From assembly GCA_017458625.1 (NCBI GenBank), contig JAFTAH010000003.1, positions 1-41,263 on the forward strand: 41,263 bases of DNA, read 5' to 3'. This document shows positions 15,184 to 23,207 of the stretch, in pieces (the first letter of the stretch is position 1; the number at the start of each line of letters is the position of its first letter). A program made the position numbers and the translations under genes. The notes below the pieces were generated by a model. That model was not told where the DNA came from. It searched no databases and saw only the letters and a list, made by a program, of their open reading frames with translations. Origin of the DNA: Kiritimatiellia bacterium. Its GTDB lineage: Bacteria > Verrucomicrobiota > Kiritimatiellia > CAIQIC01 > Lenti-01.

Positions 15184-16188
15184 CTAGGGGGTGGCGTCCT
15201 GGGGCACGTCGTCGGGCGGCGGGGCCGGCGGCGTCGGCGGGGCCGGACGCAGCAGGAAGACGAGGCCGCCGACGAGCGAGTAGACGAGGGTGATGGCGAC
15301 GTAGACGAGAGCCATCGAGAGGGCCTGCTCCTTGGTGGCGCCGACGCCGGGCTGGGTGAAGAAGAAGACGTAGAGGCTGTCGCGCACGCCGATGCCGAAG
15401 ATGCTGATGGGCAGGGCCTCGCCGAGCGTGATGAGCGGGATGAAGATGCAGAACAGCGCAAACGGCACCGTCCAGCCGAGGGCGCGGGAAATGGCGTAGA
15501 TGTCGGCGATGGAGACCATCTGGAACACGAGCGAGAGCAGGAACACCTTGCCGAGGAGGCGGCGGTTGGTGCGGTAGAGGGCGATGGAGTCGAGGAAGCG
15601 GCGGAGGAAGGTGTCGAGCTTGGCGAGGTGGCGGCCGCCCAGGGTGTCCCAGAGGCGGAGCAGAAGCGTGCGTTGCAGGACAAATCCCGCGACCACCGAC
15701 ATGCCCGCGAACACCACGACGGGAATCAGCAGGACCCGCTTGTCCTCCAGGAAGCGCCAGCCGATGGCCGAAAAGATCAGGCCCCACACCGCCATCGCCA
15801 GGAAGCCCGCCAGCCGTTCCGCAAAGACGGCGGCAAAGCTTTTCGCCCCCGTGCCGGAGCCGCCGCGCCGGGCCACGTCGACCACGCGGTAGGCATCGCC
15901 GCCGATGCTGGACGGGAGGAAGAGGTTGAAGAAGGTGCCGACCAGATGGCTGCAGAGCAGGGTGCCGAGGCCGAGCCGGATGCCGTCCTCGGCCAGGAGC
16001 AGCTGCCACTTCCAGGAGTTCAGCATCGAGTTGGCGAAGAGGAGGGCGTAGATGAGGGGCAGGAATTGCCAGTGGAAGTTTTGCAGGGCCTGTGCGAAGG
16101 CCTGGAGGTCGGTGTGGCGGTAGAGGAACCAGAGGAGGCCGCCCATCACCGCCAGCTTGAGGCCCCATTTGGCGGTGCGCTTCAGCAT
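15184..16188 (-). CDS. YbhN/MprF-type flippase-like membrane protein
   Basis: A 334-residue integral membrane protein of the lysylphosphatidylglycerol synthase transmembrane-region family (older UPF0104). It has about seven or eight hydrophobic segments and the family-typical LLCSHLVGTFFNLFLPSSIGGDAYRVVDVARRGG, then AAVFAERLAGFLAM and GEALPISIFGIGVRDSLYVFFF. No aminoacyltransferase domain is present, so it probably moves a lipid or glycolipid across the membrane rather than synthesising one. It overlaps the stop of the hexapeptide transferase gene by 7 bp. The neighbourhood (LPS heptose genes, acyltransferase) favours envelope lipid or glycan export. The C-terminal ~20 residues are Pro-rich. 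Confidence 0.85.
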   Translation of the reverse strand: MLKRTAKWGLKLAVMGGLLWFLYRHTDLQAFAQALQNFHWQFLPLIYALLFANSMLNSWKWQLLLAEDGIRLGLGTLLCSHLVGTFFNLFLPSSIGGDAYRVVDVARRGGSGTGAKSFAAVFAERLAGFLAMAVWGLIFSAIGWRFLEDKRVLLIPVVVFAGMSVVAGFVLQRTLLLRLWDTLGGRHLAKLDTFLRRFLDSIALYRTNRRLLGKVFLLSLVFQMVSIADIYAISRALGWTVPFALFCIFIPLITLGEALPISIFGIGVRDSLYVFFFTQPGVGATKEQALSMALVYVAITLVYSLVGGLVFLLRPAPPTPPAPPPDDVPQDATP

Positions 16189-16979
16189 GGCGGCGCATTC
16201 TCCGAGGGGGGGGGAGGGGCGGGCAGGTCCACCACCCGGAGCACCTTGGCGGGCACGCCGCCCACGATGGCCCGGGCCAGCTGCGGCTTCGTCACGACCG
16301 CGCCCGCCGCGACCACCACGCGGTCGCCGAGGGAGGCGCCGTCCAGGACCTTGGCGCCGGTTCCCACCCAGACGCTGCGGCCGAGGCGGGTCGGGCCCTT
16401 GGTGCAGGTGCCCTTCTGGAGGGCGAAGGGCGTCGGGTCGTTCACGTCGTACTCGCCTCCGCTGAGGATGTAGGCGAAGGACGCCACCACGCAGTCCTCG
16501 CCCAGCTCCAAGTCGTTTGAGGAGAACAGGATGGCGTGGGCGGACACCGAGGAGCGGGCGCCGACGCGCATGTCGCCGTTCTTGCAGTAGAGCGTGGACT
16601 GGCGGCCCACGTAGACCTTCTCGCCCAGCGTGATGCCGTGGTTCGAGACGCCCTTGGCGTCCACCGTCGCCCCTTCGTCCAGCACCACGCCGTCGCCGAG
16701 GTCGATCTTGTGCGGATGGCGGATCAGGACGCCGCGTCCGAACACCACCTTGCGGCCGCAATGGCGGAAGAGGGAGGGGTAGAGCTTCATCCGGAGCATC
16801 AGGCCCAGGGGTCCGCCCAGATGCGACAGGAAGAAGAACAGGCATTCCGCCCAGAGCACCTTCCAGAGCGGCATGTCGCCATACATCAGGCTACGGTAGG
16901 CCTGCCAGGCACCCCCCTTGCCCAGTTCCTTGACCTTGAACTCCGCCGAGGTCCCGGCAGGTGCTTCCTTGCGGCTCAC
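16182..16979 (-). CDS. Hexapeptide-repeat acyltransferase (LbetaH fold)
   Basis: A 265-residue protein from a GTG start at 16979, preceded by GGAG at good distance and overlapping the FtsB-like stop as GTGA. The N-terminal ~85 residues contain a hydrophobic stretch (LWAECLFFFLSHLGGPLGLMLRM) that may associate with the membrane. Left-handed beta-helix hexapeptides follow (RGVLIRHPHKIDLGDGVVLDEGATVD, ITLGEKVYVGRQSTLYC, RVGARSSVSAHAILFS, TRLGRSVWVGTGAKVLDGASLGDRVVVAAGAVVTK, IVGGVPAKVLR). It should transfer an acetyl or similar group to a sugar or other small acceptor. It is likely part of surface polysaccharide work with the adjacent flippase-like gene. Substrate unknown. Confidence 0.83.
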   Translation of the reverse strand: MSRKEAPAGTSAEFKVKELGKGGAWQAYRSLMYGDMPLWKVLWAECLFFFLSHLGGPLGLMLRMKLYPSLFRHCGRKVVFGRGVLIRHPHKIDLGDGVVLDEGATVDAKGVSNHGITLGEKVYVGRQSTLYCKNGDMRVGARSSVSAHAILFSSNDLELGEDCVVASFAYILSGGEYDVNDPTPFALQKGTCTKGPTRLGRSVWVGTGAKVLDGASLGDRVVVAAGAVVTKPQLARAIVGGVPAKVLRVVDLPAPPPPSENAPPC

Positions 16980-17272
16980 GGCGTCGACTCCACAAACTTG
17001 AAGATGGTTTCGCCTTCCTTGGCGTAGCCCAGGTCCTCGCGCGCGATCTTCTCGACGAAACGCGGATCGGACTGGAGGCGCTCCTGGTTTTCGCGGAGCG
17101 TGCGGACCTGGGCTTCCAGGTCGGCGACGCGGGCCTCGAGCTCGGCCTTCTTGGCGCGGAGCTCGTCCTCCTCCCGCAGCACGGGCCGGAAGACGGCGCC
17201 CCATGCCAGCGCGACCGCAAGGACCGCCACTAGCACAAGACAAACTCCAGAGATGAACTTCCAGCCATTCAC
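16976..17272 (-). CDS. FtsB/DivIC-type septum formation initiator protein
   Basis: A 98-residue protein if begun at the GTG at 17272; an in-frame TTG at 17317 would add 15 residues. One transmembrane segment (ISGVCLVLVAVLAVALAWGAVF) is followed by a coiled coil (EDELRAKKAELEARVADLEAQVRTLRENQERLQSD). It ends with the family-typical DPRFVEKIAREDLGYAKEGETIFKF. FtsB/DivIC joins FtsL and FtsQ in the divisome and helps activate septal peptidoglycan synthesis. It overlaps the next gene by 4 bp. The gene does not sit in a division cluster but among LPS, lipid and repair genes. Confidence 0.85.
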   Translation of the reverse strand: MNGWKFISGVCLVLVAVLAVALAWGAVFRPVLREEDELRAKKAELEARVADLEAQVRTLRENQERLQSDPRFVEKIAREDLGYAKEGETIFKFVESTP

Positions 17273-17372
17273 AGCGCCGTGAACTCTACCCCATCTTCCG
17301 TGTTCCCGCAACTGCAAACCCCCGGCGGCCGGGCAAAAAGACCTTTAGGCAGAAGGATGGGGGGAGCGGAGC

Positions 17373-17867
17373 CTATAGGCGGGTGTAGGAGAAGGAGACG
17401 GGGTGGCCGGCGTCGTAGGGGAGGAAGGCGTGGAAGGGGCGGGGGTCGGCATCGAAGACGAGGGGGAGGAAGTAGCGGTCGCCTTCCCACATGGGGAGGG
17501 TGGGGATGCGGTCGAGGGGAACCCATTCGAGGGGGCCTTCGTCGTTGGCGGCCAGCGGAGAGCCGGTGAAGCCGGTGATGAGGAAAATGAAGCCGATCCA
17601 GTCCTCGCCGTTGCGGCCGAAGCCGGTCCAGTTGACGGAGCCGCGGAAGGTCATGGCGGTGACATCGAGGTTGGCCTCCTCCTTGATTTCGCGGAGCATG
17701 GCGTGGGCGAGGTCCTCGTCGCGCTCGACGTGGCCGCCGAGGCCGTTGAACTTGCCGTGGTTTTCGTCGCGGGCCTCGCCGCGGGCGATGCGGTGGACCA
17801 TCAGGACCTGCTGGCGGTCGGGGGACAGAATGAAGCCGAGGACGGAAAGGATGGGGCAGTAGGACAT
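17373..17867 (-). CDS. NUDIX hydrolase, MutT-like
   Basis: A 164-residue protein. The NUDIX box is complete: GLGGHVERDEDLAHAMLRE followed by IKEEANL (G-x5-E-x7-REUxEE). The start MSYCPILSVLGFILSPDRQQVLMVHR and the later region resemble 8-oxo-dGTP diphosphatase-like members, which cleanse oxidised nucleotides. Other nucleoside-diphosphate-X substrates cannot be excluded. It lies 62 bp after gmhA and 100 bp before the FtsB-like gene, on the same strand, so it is probably co-transcribed. A cytoplasmic enzyme with no extra domain. Confidence 0.88.
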   Translation of the reverse strand: MSYCPILSVLGFILSPDRQQVLMVHRIARGEARDENHGKFNGLGGHVERDEDLAHAMLREIKEEANLDVTAMTFRGSVNWTGFGRNGEDWIGFIFLITGFTGSPLAANDEGPLEWVPLDRIPTLPMWEGDRYFLPLVFDADPRPFHAFLPYDAGHPVSFSYTRL

Positions 17868-17929
17868 GGCAGGACGGTGAGGCGGGCGGTTGACGTGGGG
17901 GAGGGCGGGGAGGCGGCCGGCAAGCGGAA

Positions 17930-18526
17930 TCAGGCGCGCGGCGGGGGCGAGGGGGAAGCGGCCAGGGTTTCCTCGACCAGCTGGCAGAGGGCGTGGAGGA
18001 GGAGCTCGTGGGCTTCCTGGATGCGTGCGGTGACGGGGGTGGCGGTGATCTGGAGGAGCAGGCCGGGGGAGGCGAGGGGGGCGAGGTCGCCGCCCGTCTT
18101 GCCGGTGAGGGCGACGACGGACATGCCGATGGCGCGGGCGGCGCGGGCGGCCTCGTTGACGTTGCGGGCGGTGCCGGAGGTGGAGATGGCCAGGAGGACG
18201 TCGCCGGGGCGGCCGAGGGCTTGGACCTGCTTGGAGAAGACCTGGTCGTAGGCGTAGTCGTTGGCGATGGAGGTCAGGACAGAGGAGTCGGTGGTGAGGG
18301 CGATGGCGGCGTAGGGGACGTGTTCGAGGAGGAAGCGGTTGACGAGCTCGGCGGCGAAATGCTGGGCGTCGGCGGCGGAGCCGCCGTTGCCGCAGGCGAG
18401 GATGCGGCCGCCGGCGCGGAGGGCGGCGACCATGGCGGTGGCGGCGGCCTCGGCGGCGGGGCGCAGGCGGGTAGTGGCCTCGCGGATGGCGTCGGCGTGG
18501 GCGGTGGCGATGGCGGTCCAGTCCAT
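17930..18526 (-). CDS. gmhA: Phosphoheptose isomerase (sedoheptulose-7-phosphate isomerase)
   Basis: A 198-residue SIS-domain protein. It catalyses the first committed step to ADP-heptose for LPS core: sedoheptulose 7-phosphate to D-glycero-D-manno-heptose 7-phosphate. The substrate loop CGNGGSAADAQHFAAELVNRF and TSGTARNVNEA are canonical. Predicted zinc ligands are His56, Glu60, Gln170 and His178, the GmhA set, which argues against the DiaA or generic SIS paralogues. The last ~10 residues are Pro/Ser-rich. It begins 4 bp after the amaP stop. With the GT9 gene at 23204-24190 it suggests a heptose-containing outer membrane. Confidence 0.92.
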   Translation of the reverse strand: MDWTAIATAHADAIREATTRLRPAAEAAATAMVAALRAGGRILACGNGGSAADAQHFAAELVNRFLLEHVPYAAIALTTDSSVLTSIANDYAYDQVFSKQVQALGRPGDVLLAISTSGTARNVNEAARAARAIGMSVVALTGKTGGDLAPLASPGLLLQITATPVTARIQEAHELLLHALCQLVEETLAASPSPPPRA

Positions 18527-18530
18527 GGGA

Positions 18531-19073
18531 CTAGGCTCCCTCGACGGGCTTGCGGGAGGCGCCGGAGCGGATTTCGTCGACTTCGAGGGCGATGCCGTCG
18601 AGGTCGCAGGTGCCCAGGTGCTCCTCGAGGATTTCCTTGGTGCGGGCCTGGAGGAGCTTGCAGAGCTCGGTGATCTGGGTGCCGGCGCGGACGCCAAGGG
18701 CCATGCCGACCTGGAGGGCGCCGTGGGCGACGCGGACGCGGGGCTTGAGCCAGACGATGGCGGCGAACTCGTCGCGGAGGATGAGGAGGTAGCGGGAGAC
18801 GGCATCGGTGTCGACGGTGACGCGGCCGGATTCGTTCTCGAAGGTGATGAACTGGCGGTGGCGGCGGGCGAGGGCGCCGGTGAGCGGGACGGCCGCCAGG
18901 AGGACGAGCAGCAGCGACCCGGCCAGGATGGGAATCCACGGGGGGACGTCGTAGAGCCAGTCGCGGACGGGGTCGAGGAACTGCGGGGTGCCGAAGAGCA
19001 GGATGAGGGCGAGGCCGCAGGCGGCGAGGGCGAGGTAGAGGATGGCGGACAGGACGAGGTTCAAGGCTTTCAT
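18531..19073 (-). CDS. amaP: AmaP-type alkaline shock membrane anchor protein
   Basis: A 180-residue protein begun at 19073, with a strong GGAGACCTCC-ATG site. Two transmembrane segments lie in the first ~70 residues (about 5-27 and 47-67), followed by RRHRQ. An Asp23/AmaP-like domain with VTVDTDAVSRYL, VWLKPRVRVAHGALQVGMALGVRAGTQITELCKLLQARTKEILEEHLG and a final strand follows. AmaP anchors Asp23 at the membrane in Gram-positives. Family members are also known in other phyla; here no Asp23 gene is adjacent. It heads the nine-gene minus-strand run. The function in a Gram-negative is unclear, probably envelope stress. Confidence 0.75.
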   Translation of the reverse strand: MKALNLVLSAILYLALAACGLALILLFGTPQFLDPVRDWLYDVPPWIPILAGSLLLVLLAAVPLTGALARRHRQFITFENESGRVTVDTDAVSRYLLILRDEFAAIVWLKPRVRVAHGALQVGMALGVRAGTQITELCKLLQARTKEILEEHLGTCDLDGIALEVDEIRSGASRKPVEGA

Positions 19074-19099
19074 GGAGGTCTCCCGGTGAAGTCGTCCCA

Positions 19100-19128
19100 A
19101 CTTTACACGCTTATGGGGGCCGGGGCAA
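19100..19128 (-). promoter_or_regulatory. Candidate promoter of the amaP-to-hypC run
   Basis: On the minus strand, TTGCCC (19128-19123), exactly 17 bp, then TAAAGT (19105-19100). It lies about 26 bp before the amaP start and is the only good promoter-like pair I found ahead of the nine genes. Confidence 0.5.
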
Positions 19129-19195
19129 ACGGAAATGGTGGGGGGAGGAGGCGAATTTGCGGGGGGGCGGAGCGGGGGGGGAATGGCGTTTGGAG

Positions 19196-19223
19196 TTGCA
19201 TTTTTCCGAGGGGGGGGTATGGT
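19196..19223 (+). promoter_or_regulatory. Candidate promoter of uvrA
   Basis: TTGCAT (19196-19201), a 16-bp spacer that ends in eight G's, then TATGGT (19218-19223), 45 bp before the uvrA ATG. The G-run plus TATGGT also precedes nrdD (1909) and the aldehyde dehydrogenase (11070). Confidence 0.45.
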
Positions 19224-19268
19224 GGCGCGGCGCGTCCGTTTCCGGGCGCGGCAGGAGCGGCTTGCATC

Positions 19269-22166
19269 ATGCACGAGAACATCTTGATCGAAGGGGCCCG
19301 GCAGAACAATCTGAAGGGCTTCGATGTCACCATCCCGAGGAACACGCTGACGGTGGTCACGGGGCTGTCGGGGTCGGGGAAGAGCTCGCTGGCGTTCGAC
19401 ACGCTGTATGCGGAGGGGCAGCGGAAGTATGTGGAGTCGCTGTCGGCGTATGCGCGGCAGTTCCTGGACCAGATGCAGAAGCCGGACGTGGACCACATCG
19501 AGGGGCTGTCGCCCGCGATCGCCATCGAGCAGCGGAGCGCGGGGTCGAATCCGCGGTCGATCGTGGCGACGACGACGGAGGTGCACGACTATCTGCGGCT
19601 GCTGTACGCGTCGGTGGGGCATGCGCATTGCCCGGAGTGCGGGCGGCCGGTGGCCTCGCAGTCGGCGGAGCAGATGGTGGACCGCATCCTGGCGCGTCCG
19701 GAGGGGACGCGGGTGCAGCTGCTGGCGCCGCTGGTGGATGGTCGGAAGGGGGAGCATGTGGAGGTGCTGGAGGAGGCGCGGCGGGCGGGGTTCACGCGGG
19801 CGGAAATCGACGGGGAGATGGTGGAACTGGATGACGCGCCGGCGCTGGACAAGAAGCGGAAGCACTGGATCTTCGCGGTGGTGGACCGGCTGGTGCTCAA
19901 GGAGGGGGTGCGGTCGCGGCTGACGGACTCGGTGGAGCTGGCGCTGAAGACGGGGGGCGGGGCGTTGCGGGCGTTGTACCAGGCATCGGCGGGGGCGGCT
20001 CCCGAGACGGAGGTTTTTTCGGAGCAGAACGCGTGCCCGCACTGCGGCATCTCGTTCCAGCCGCTGCAGGCGCGGCATTTCTCGTTCAACTCGCCCTATG
20101 GGGCGTGTCCGGTGTGCAACGGGCTGGGGACGATGCTGGTGTTCGACCCGGCGCTGTGCGTGCCGGATGGCACGAAGAGCATCGACGAGGGGGCCATCGT
20201 GGCGTGGCGGCCGAGCGGGCGGCACGAGGCAATCTACCGCAAGGCGCTACTGCGGAGCGTGGCGGACCATTACGGGTTCTCGCTCGACACGCCCTGGGAC
20301 GAGCTGCCGGAGCGGGTGCGCGGGGTGCTGCTGCATGGCTCCGGGGACGAGGAGGTGCCCCTCTACTATTGGCGCCGGGGGGCGCGGCATGTCCTGCGCA
20401 AGCCGTTCGAGGGCGTCATCCCCAATCTCCAGCGGCGCTTCGAGGAGACGGATAGCGAGTGGGCGCGCATGAAGTTGACGCAGTTCCAGTCGCGGCTGCC
20501 GTGTTCCGGCTGCCATGGGCGGCGGCTGAAGCCGGAGTCGCTGGCGTGCACCGTCGGCGACAAGTCGATCATGGACCTGATGGCACTGTCGGCCACGGAC
20601 GCCCTGGCGTTCCTGCGTGCCCTGCCCGGCTCGCTGGATGCGAAGGAGCGCACGATTGCCGCGGAGATTCTCAAGGAGACGTGTCGGCGGTTGCAATTTC
20701 TGGTGGATGTGGGGCTGGGGTATCTCAACCTGGACCGCGAAAGCTCGACGCTGAGCGGGGGCGAGGCCCAGCGCATCCGGCTGGCGACGCAAGTGGGGGC
20801 GGGGCTCGTGGGCGTGCTCTACGTCCTCGACGAGCCGAGCATCGGGCTGCACCAGCGCGACAACGAGAAGCTGCTGGGCACGCTCAAGGGGCTCCGCGAC
20901 GCCGGCAACACCGTCGTGGTCGTCGAGCACGACGAGCAGACCATCCGCGAGGCGGACTACGTGATCGACCTGGGGCCTGGGGCCGGGGCGCAGGGGGGCA
21001 ATCTGGTGTTTGCGGGGCCGGTGCCTGCTCTGCTCAAGTGCAAGCCGTCGCTGACGGCGCAGTATCTGCGTGGCGAGAAGAGCATTCCGGTGCCGGCCGC
21101 GCGCATTCCCGCCGGACCGCGCTGGCTGGAGGTCGTGGGGGCGCGCGAGAACAATCTCGAGAACGTCCACGCGCGGTTTCCGCTCGGGGCGTTCACCTGC
21201 GTGACGGGGGTTTCCGGGTCTGGCAAGAGTTCGCTGGTCAACGACATCCTGTGGCGGGAGCTGGCGCGGCGGTTCTACCGGGCGAAGGACGTGCCGGGCA
21301 AGTTCACGTCGCTGCGCGGGGTGCAGCACATCGACAAGGTGATTGTCATCGACCAGTCGCCCATCGGCCGCACGCCGCGCTCGAATCCGGCCACCTACAC
21401 GGGGGCGTTCGACGACATCCGCCGGCTCTATGCGCAGCTGCCGTCGGCGAAGGTGCGCGGATACGGGCCGGGGCGGTTCTCGTTCAACGTCAAGGGCGGG
21501 CGCTGCGAGGCGTGCAAGGGCGACGGGCTGATCAAGATCGAGATGAACTTCCTGCCCGACGTCTACGTGCCTTGCGCCCAGTGCCACGGGCGACGCTACA
21601 ACCTCGAGACGCTTGACGTCAAATGGCACGGCAAGTCCATCGCGGACGTGCTGGACATGACCATCGACGAGGCCATCGAGCTGTTCGGCTCCGTGCCGCG
21701 GCTGGCCCGCAAGTTCCAGACGCTGTCCGACGTGGGGCTCGGCTACCTCAAGGTGGGGCAGCCCGCGACCACGCTGAGCGGGGGCGAGGCCCAGCGCATG
21801 AAGTTGTCCGCCGAGCTGGCGCGGAAGGACACCGGAAACACCCTCTATCTGCTTGACGAGCCGACGACGGGGCTGCATTTCGACGACGTGAACCGGCTGT
21901 TGCGCGTGCTGCTGCGGCTGCGGGACGCGGGGAACACCTTGATCGTCATCGAGCACAACCTCGATGTCATCAAGACCGCCGACTATATCGTCGACCTGGG
22001 ACCGGAAGGCGGCGAGGCGGGGGGCGAGATCGTGGCCGAAGGCACGCCCGAGCATCTGGTGACCGATTGCCAGGACCGCTCCCATACGGCGCGGTTTCTC
22101 GCGCCGCTACTGGCCACGGCGGGGGCAAAGGGGGCGACGGGCAAGGGGAGAAAGAGGAAAAAATAG
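19269..22166 (+). CDS. uvrA: Excinuclease ABC subunit A
   Basis: A 965-residue protein, the damage-sensing ATPase of nucleotide excision repair. First Walker A GLSGSGKS at 32-39, followed by the family signature AFDTLYAEGQRKYVESLSAYARQFL. First zinc site from CPECG and CPHCG/CPVCNG pairs. ABC signature LSGGEAQRIRLATQ and Walker B VLYVLDEPSIGLHQRD. Second half: Walker A GVSGSGKSS (647-655), zinc site CEACKGDG/CAQCHGRRYN, LSGGEAQRMKLSAE and LYLLDEPTTGLHFDD. Full length for the family. The start has AGGAG 11 nt upstream. The last ~20 residues are Lys/Gly-rich. It lies alone, divergent from amaP; no uvrB or uvrC here. I saw no LexA box. Confidence 0.97.
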   Translation: MHENILIEGARQNNLKGFDVTIPRNTLTVVTGLSGSGKSSLAFDTLYAEGQRKYVESLSAYARQFLDQMQKPDVDHIEGLSPAIAIEQRSAGSNPRSIVATTTEVHDYLRLLYASVGHAHCPECGRPVASQSAEQMVDRILARPEGTRVQLLAPLVDGRKGEHVEVLEEARRAGFTRAEIDGEMVELDDAPALDKKRKHWIFAVVDRLVLKEGVRSRLTDSVELALKTGGGALRALYQASAGAAPETEVFSEQNACPHCGISFQPLQARHFSFNSPYGACPVCNGLGTMLVFDPALCVPDGTKSIDEGAIVAWRPSGRHEAIYRKALLRSVADHYGFSLDTPWDELPERVRGVLLHGSGDEEVPLYYWRRGARHVLRKPFEGVIPNLQRRFEETDSEWARMKLTQFQSRLPCSGCHGRRLKPESLACTVGDKSIMDLMALSATDALAFLRALPGSLDAKERTIAAEILKETCRRLQFLVDVGLGYLNLDRESSTLSGGEAQRIRLATQVGAGLVGVLYVLDEPSIGLHQRDNEKLLGTLKGLRDAGNTVVVVEHDEQTIREADYVIDLGPGAGAQGGNLVFAGPVPALLKCKPSLTAQYLRGEKSIPVPAARIPAGPRWLEVVGARENNLENVHARFPLGAFTCVTGVSGSGKSSLVNDILWRELARRFYRAKDVPGKFTSLRGVQHIDKVIVIDQSPIGRTPRSNPATYTGAFDDIRRLYAQLPSAKVRGYGPGRFSFNVKGGRCEACKGDGLIKIEMNFLPDVYVPCAQCHGRRYNLETLDVKWHGKSIADVLDMTIDEAIELFGSVPRLARKFQTLSDVGLGYLKVGQPATTLSGGEAQRMKLSAELARKDTGNTLYLLDEPTTGLHFDDVNRLLRVLLRLRDAGNTLIVIEHNLDVIKTADYIVDLGPEGGEAGGEIVAEGTPEHLVTDCQDRSHTARFLAPLLATAGAKGATGKGRKRKK

Positions 22167-22451
22167 CGCAAGGGGGGCGACAGACGACAGACGACAGTCG
22201 GGGGGCGGGGGGGGCGAGGGGATTGCGTCCGCGCTGGAGCGCGGCCCTCCCAACGGGAAAGATGGGCTCATTGTCTGGCAAAGAGGGAGGGGAGATGGAG
22301 GGGGGCGCAGGGGGTGAGCCTAAGTGGAAAAAGCGGGAAAAGACCAATGTTTCACGTACAATAACAGGGTTTTGGGGCGATTCTCGGCGGGGAGGGAGAG
22401 GGCGAGGGGACGAGGGGGACGGCCGACAGGCGTGAGGGGGCTAAGGGGGGG
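22167..22451. repeat. Repeat-rich gap between uvrA and rsmE
   Basis: 285 bases. It contains a heptamer array GACAGAC-GACAGAC-GACAGTC (22179-22199), a hairpin CCGCGCT-GG-AGCGCGG (22229-22244), a degenerate copy of the CATTGTCTGG repeat (about 22269-22282), and a second copy (22337-22395) of the element at 7468-7526. No T-run terminator is visible for either of the two convergent genes. Confidence 0.65.
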
Positions 22452-23207
22452 CTAGGGGGAGGGGAGGGAGAGGTGGAGAAGGGAGAGGAGGGCGATGGCG
22501 GCGGCGGGGGTGCGGAGGGGCGTGGGGCCTAGGGAGAAGGGGAGGAAGTCGTGGGCGCGGAAACGGTCGAGTTCGGAAGGGGTCCAGCCGGGTTCGGGGC
22601 CGATGGCCAGAAGCAGGCGGGAGCCAAGGGGAAGGCGGCCGATGGCGGCGAGGAGGTCGCGGGAGGCGGTTGGGGCGGGATGGGCGAGGAGGCGGAGGGC
22701 GTAGGTGGAGAGGGGGAGAGCGGAGAAGTCGAGGTCTGGGAGGATGCGGACGCGGGGGAGACGGGTGCGGCGGGCCTGCTGAAGTCCGGCGAGCAGGGCG
22801 GCCTGGAGGGCGTCGGGCTCGAGCTGGTGGGCGGTGGAGTAGGCGGCGCGGGTCTTGTGGGCGTGGAGGAGCCAGAGGGTGTCGAAGGAGAGGGCGGCGA
22901 GGTCTTCGAGGAGGCGGGCGAGGACCTTGGGACGGGGCATGGCGAGCAGGAGGTCGATGGGCGGCGGCGGGGGCAGCGGGACGTCGAAGGTGCAGCGGAA
23001 GCGCCAGGGGGTGCCGTCGGCGGGGGGGAGGTCGGAGAGAGGGGTGGCGGTGCCGGACGGGCCGTCGAGGAGTCCGGCGCGGAAGGGCTGGCCGGCACGG
23101 ACGTGGAGGACCTTGCGCAAGTGGAGGGCGCGGGGACAACCGGGGGGCAGGGCGGCGGTGGCGGAGCGGGCGTCGTATTCGGGGGGGAGGAAGAGGAGGA
23201 GGTTCAT
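22452..23207 (-). CDS. rsmE: 16S rRNA (uridine1498-N3)-methyltransferase
   Basis: A 251-residue SPOUT-class methyltransferase of the RsmE family, which methylates U1498 of 16S rRNA using SAM. The N-terminal PUA-like part begins MNLLLFLPPEYDAR and includes HLRKVLHVRAGQPFRAGLLDG. The knot region includes LLLAMPRPKVLARLLEDLAALSFDTLWLL, LLLAIGPEPGWTPSELDRF and FLPFSLGPTPLRTPAAAIALLSLL. The motifs are looser than usual: GPEPGW for GPEGGF, and LGPTPLRTPAA where LGxRILRxETA is common. It is therefore a divergent member. The start overlaps the GT9 stop as ATGA. Confidence 0.85.
   Translation of the reverse strand: MNLLLFLPPEYDARSATAALPPGCPRALHLRKVLHVRAGQPFRAGLLDGPSGTATPLSDLPPADGTPWRFRCTFDVPLPPPPPIDLLLAMPRPKVLARLLEDLAALSFDTLWLLHAHKTRAAYSTAHQLEPDALQAALLAGLQQARRTRLPRVRILPDLDFSALPLSTYALRLLAHPAPTASRDLLAAIGRLPLGSRLLLAIGPEPGWTPSELDRFRAHDFLPFSLGPTPLRTPAAAIALLSLLHLSLPSP

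Noticed and set aside
15184..16845. One 553-residue protein joining the flippase-like and hexapeptide genes
   Set aside because: The upstream part is an alternative-frame shadow. The real start is the ATG at 16188, after which the membrane-protein pattern begins.
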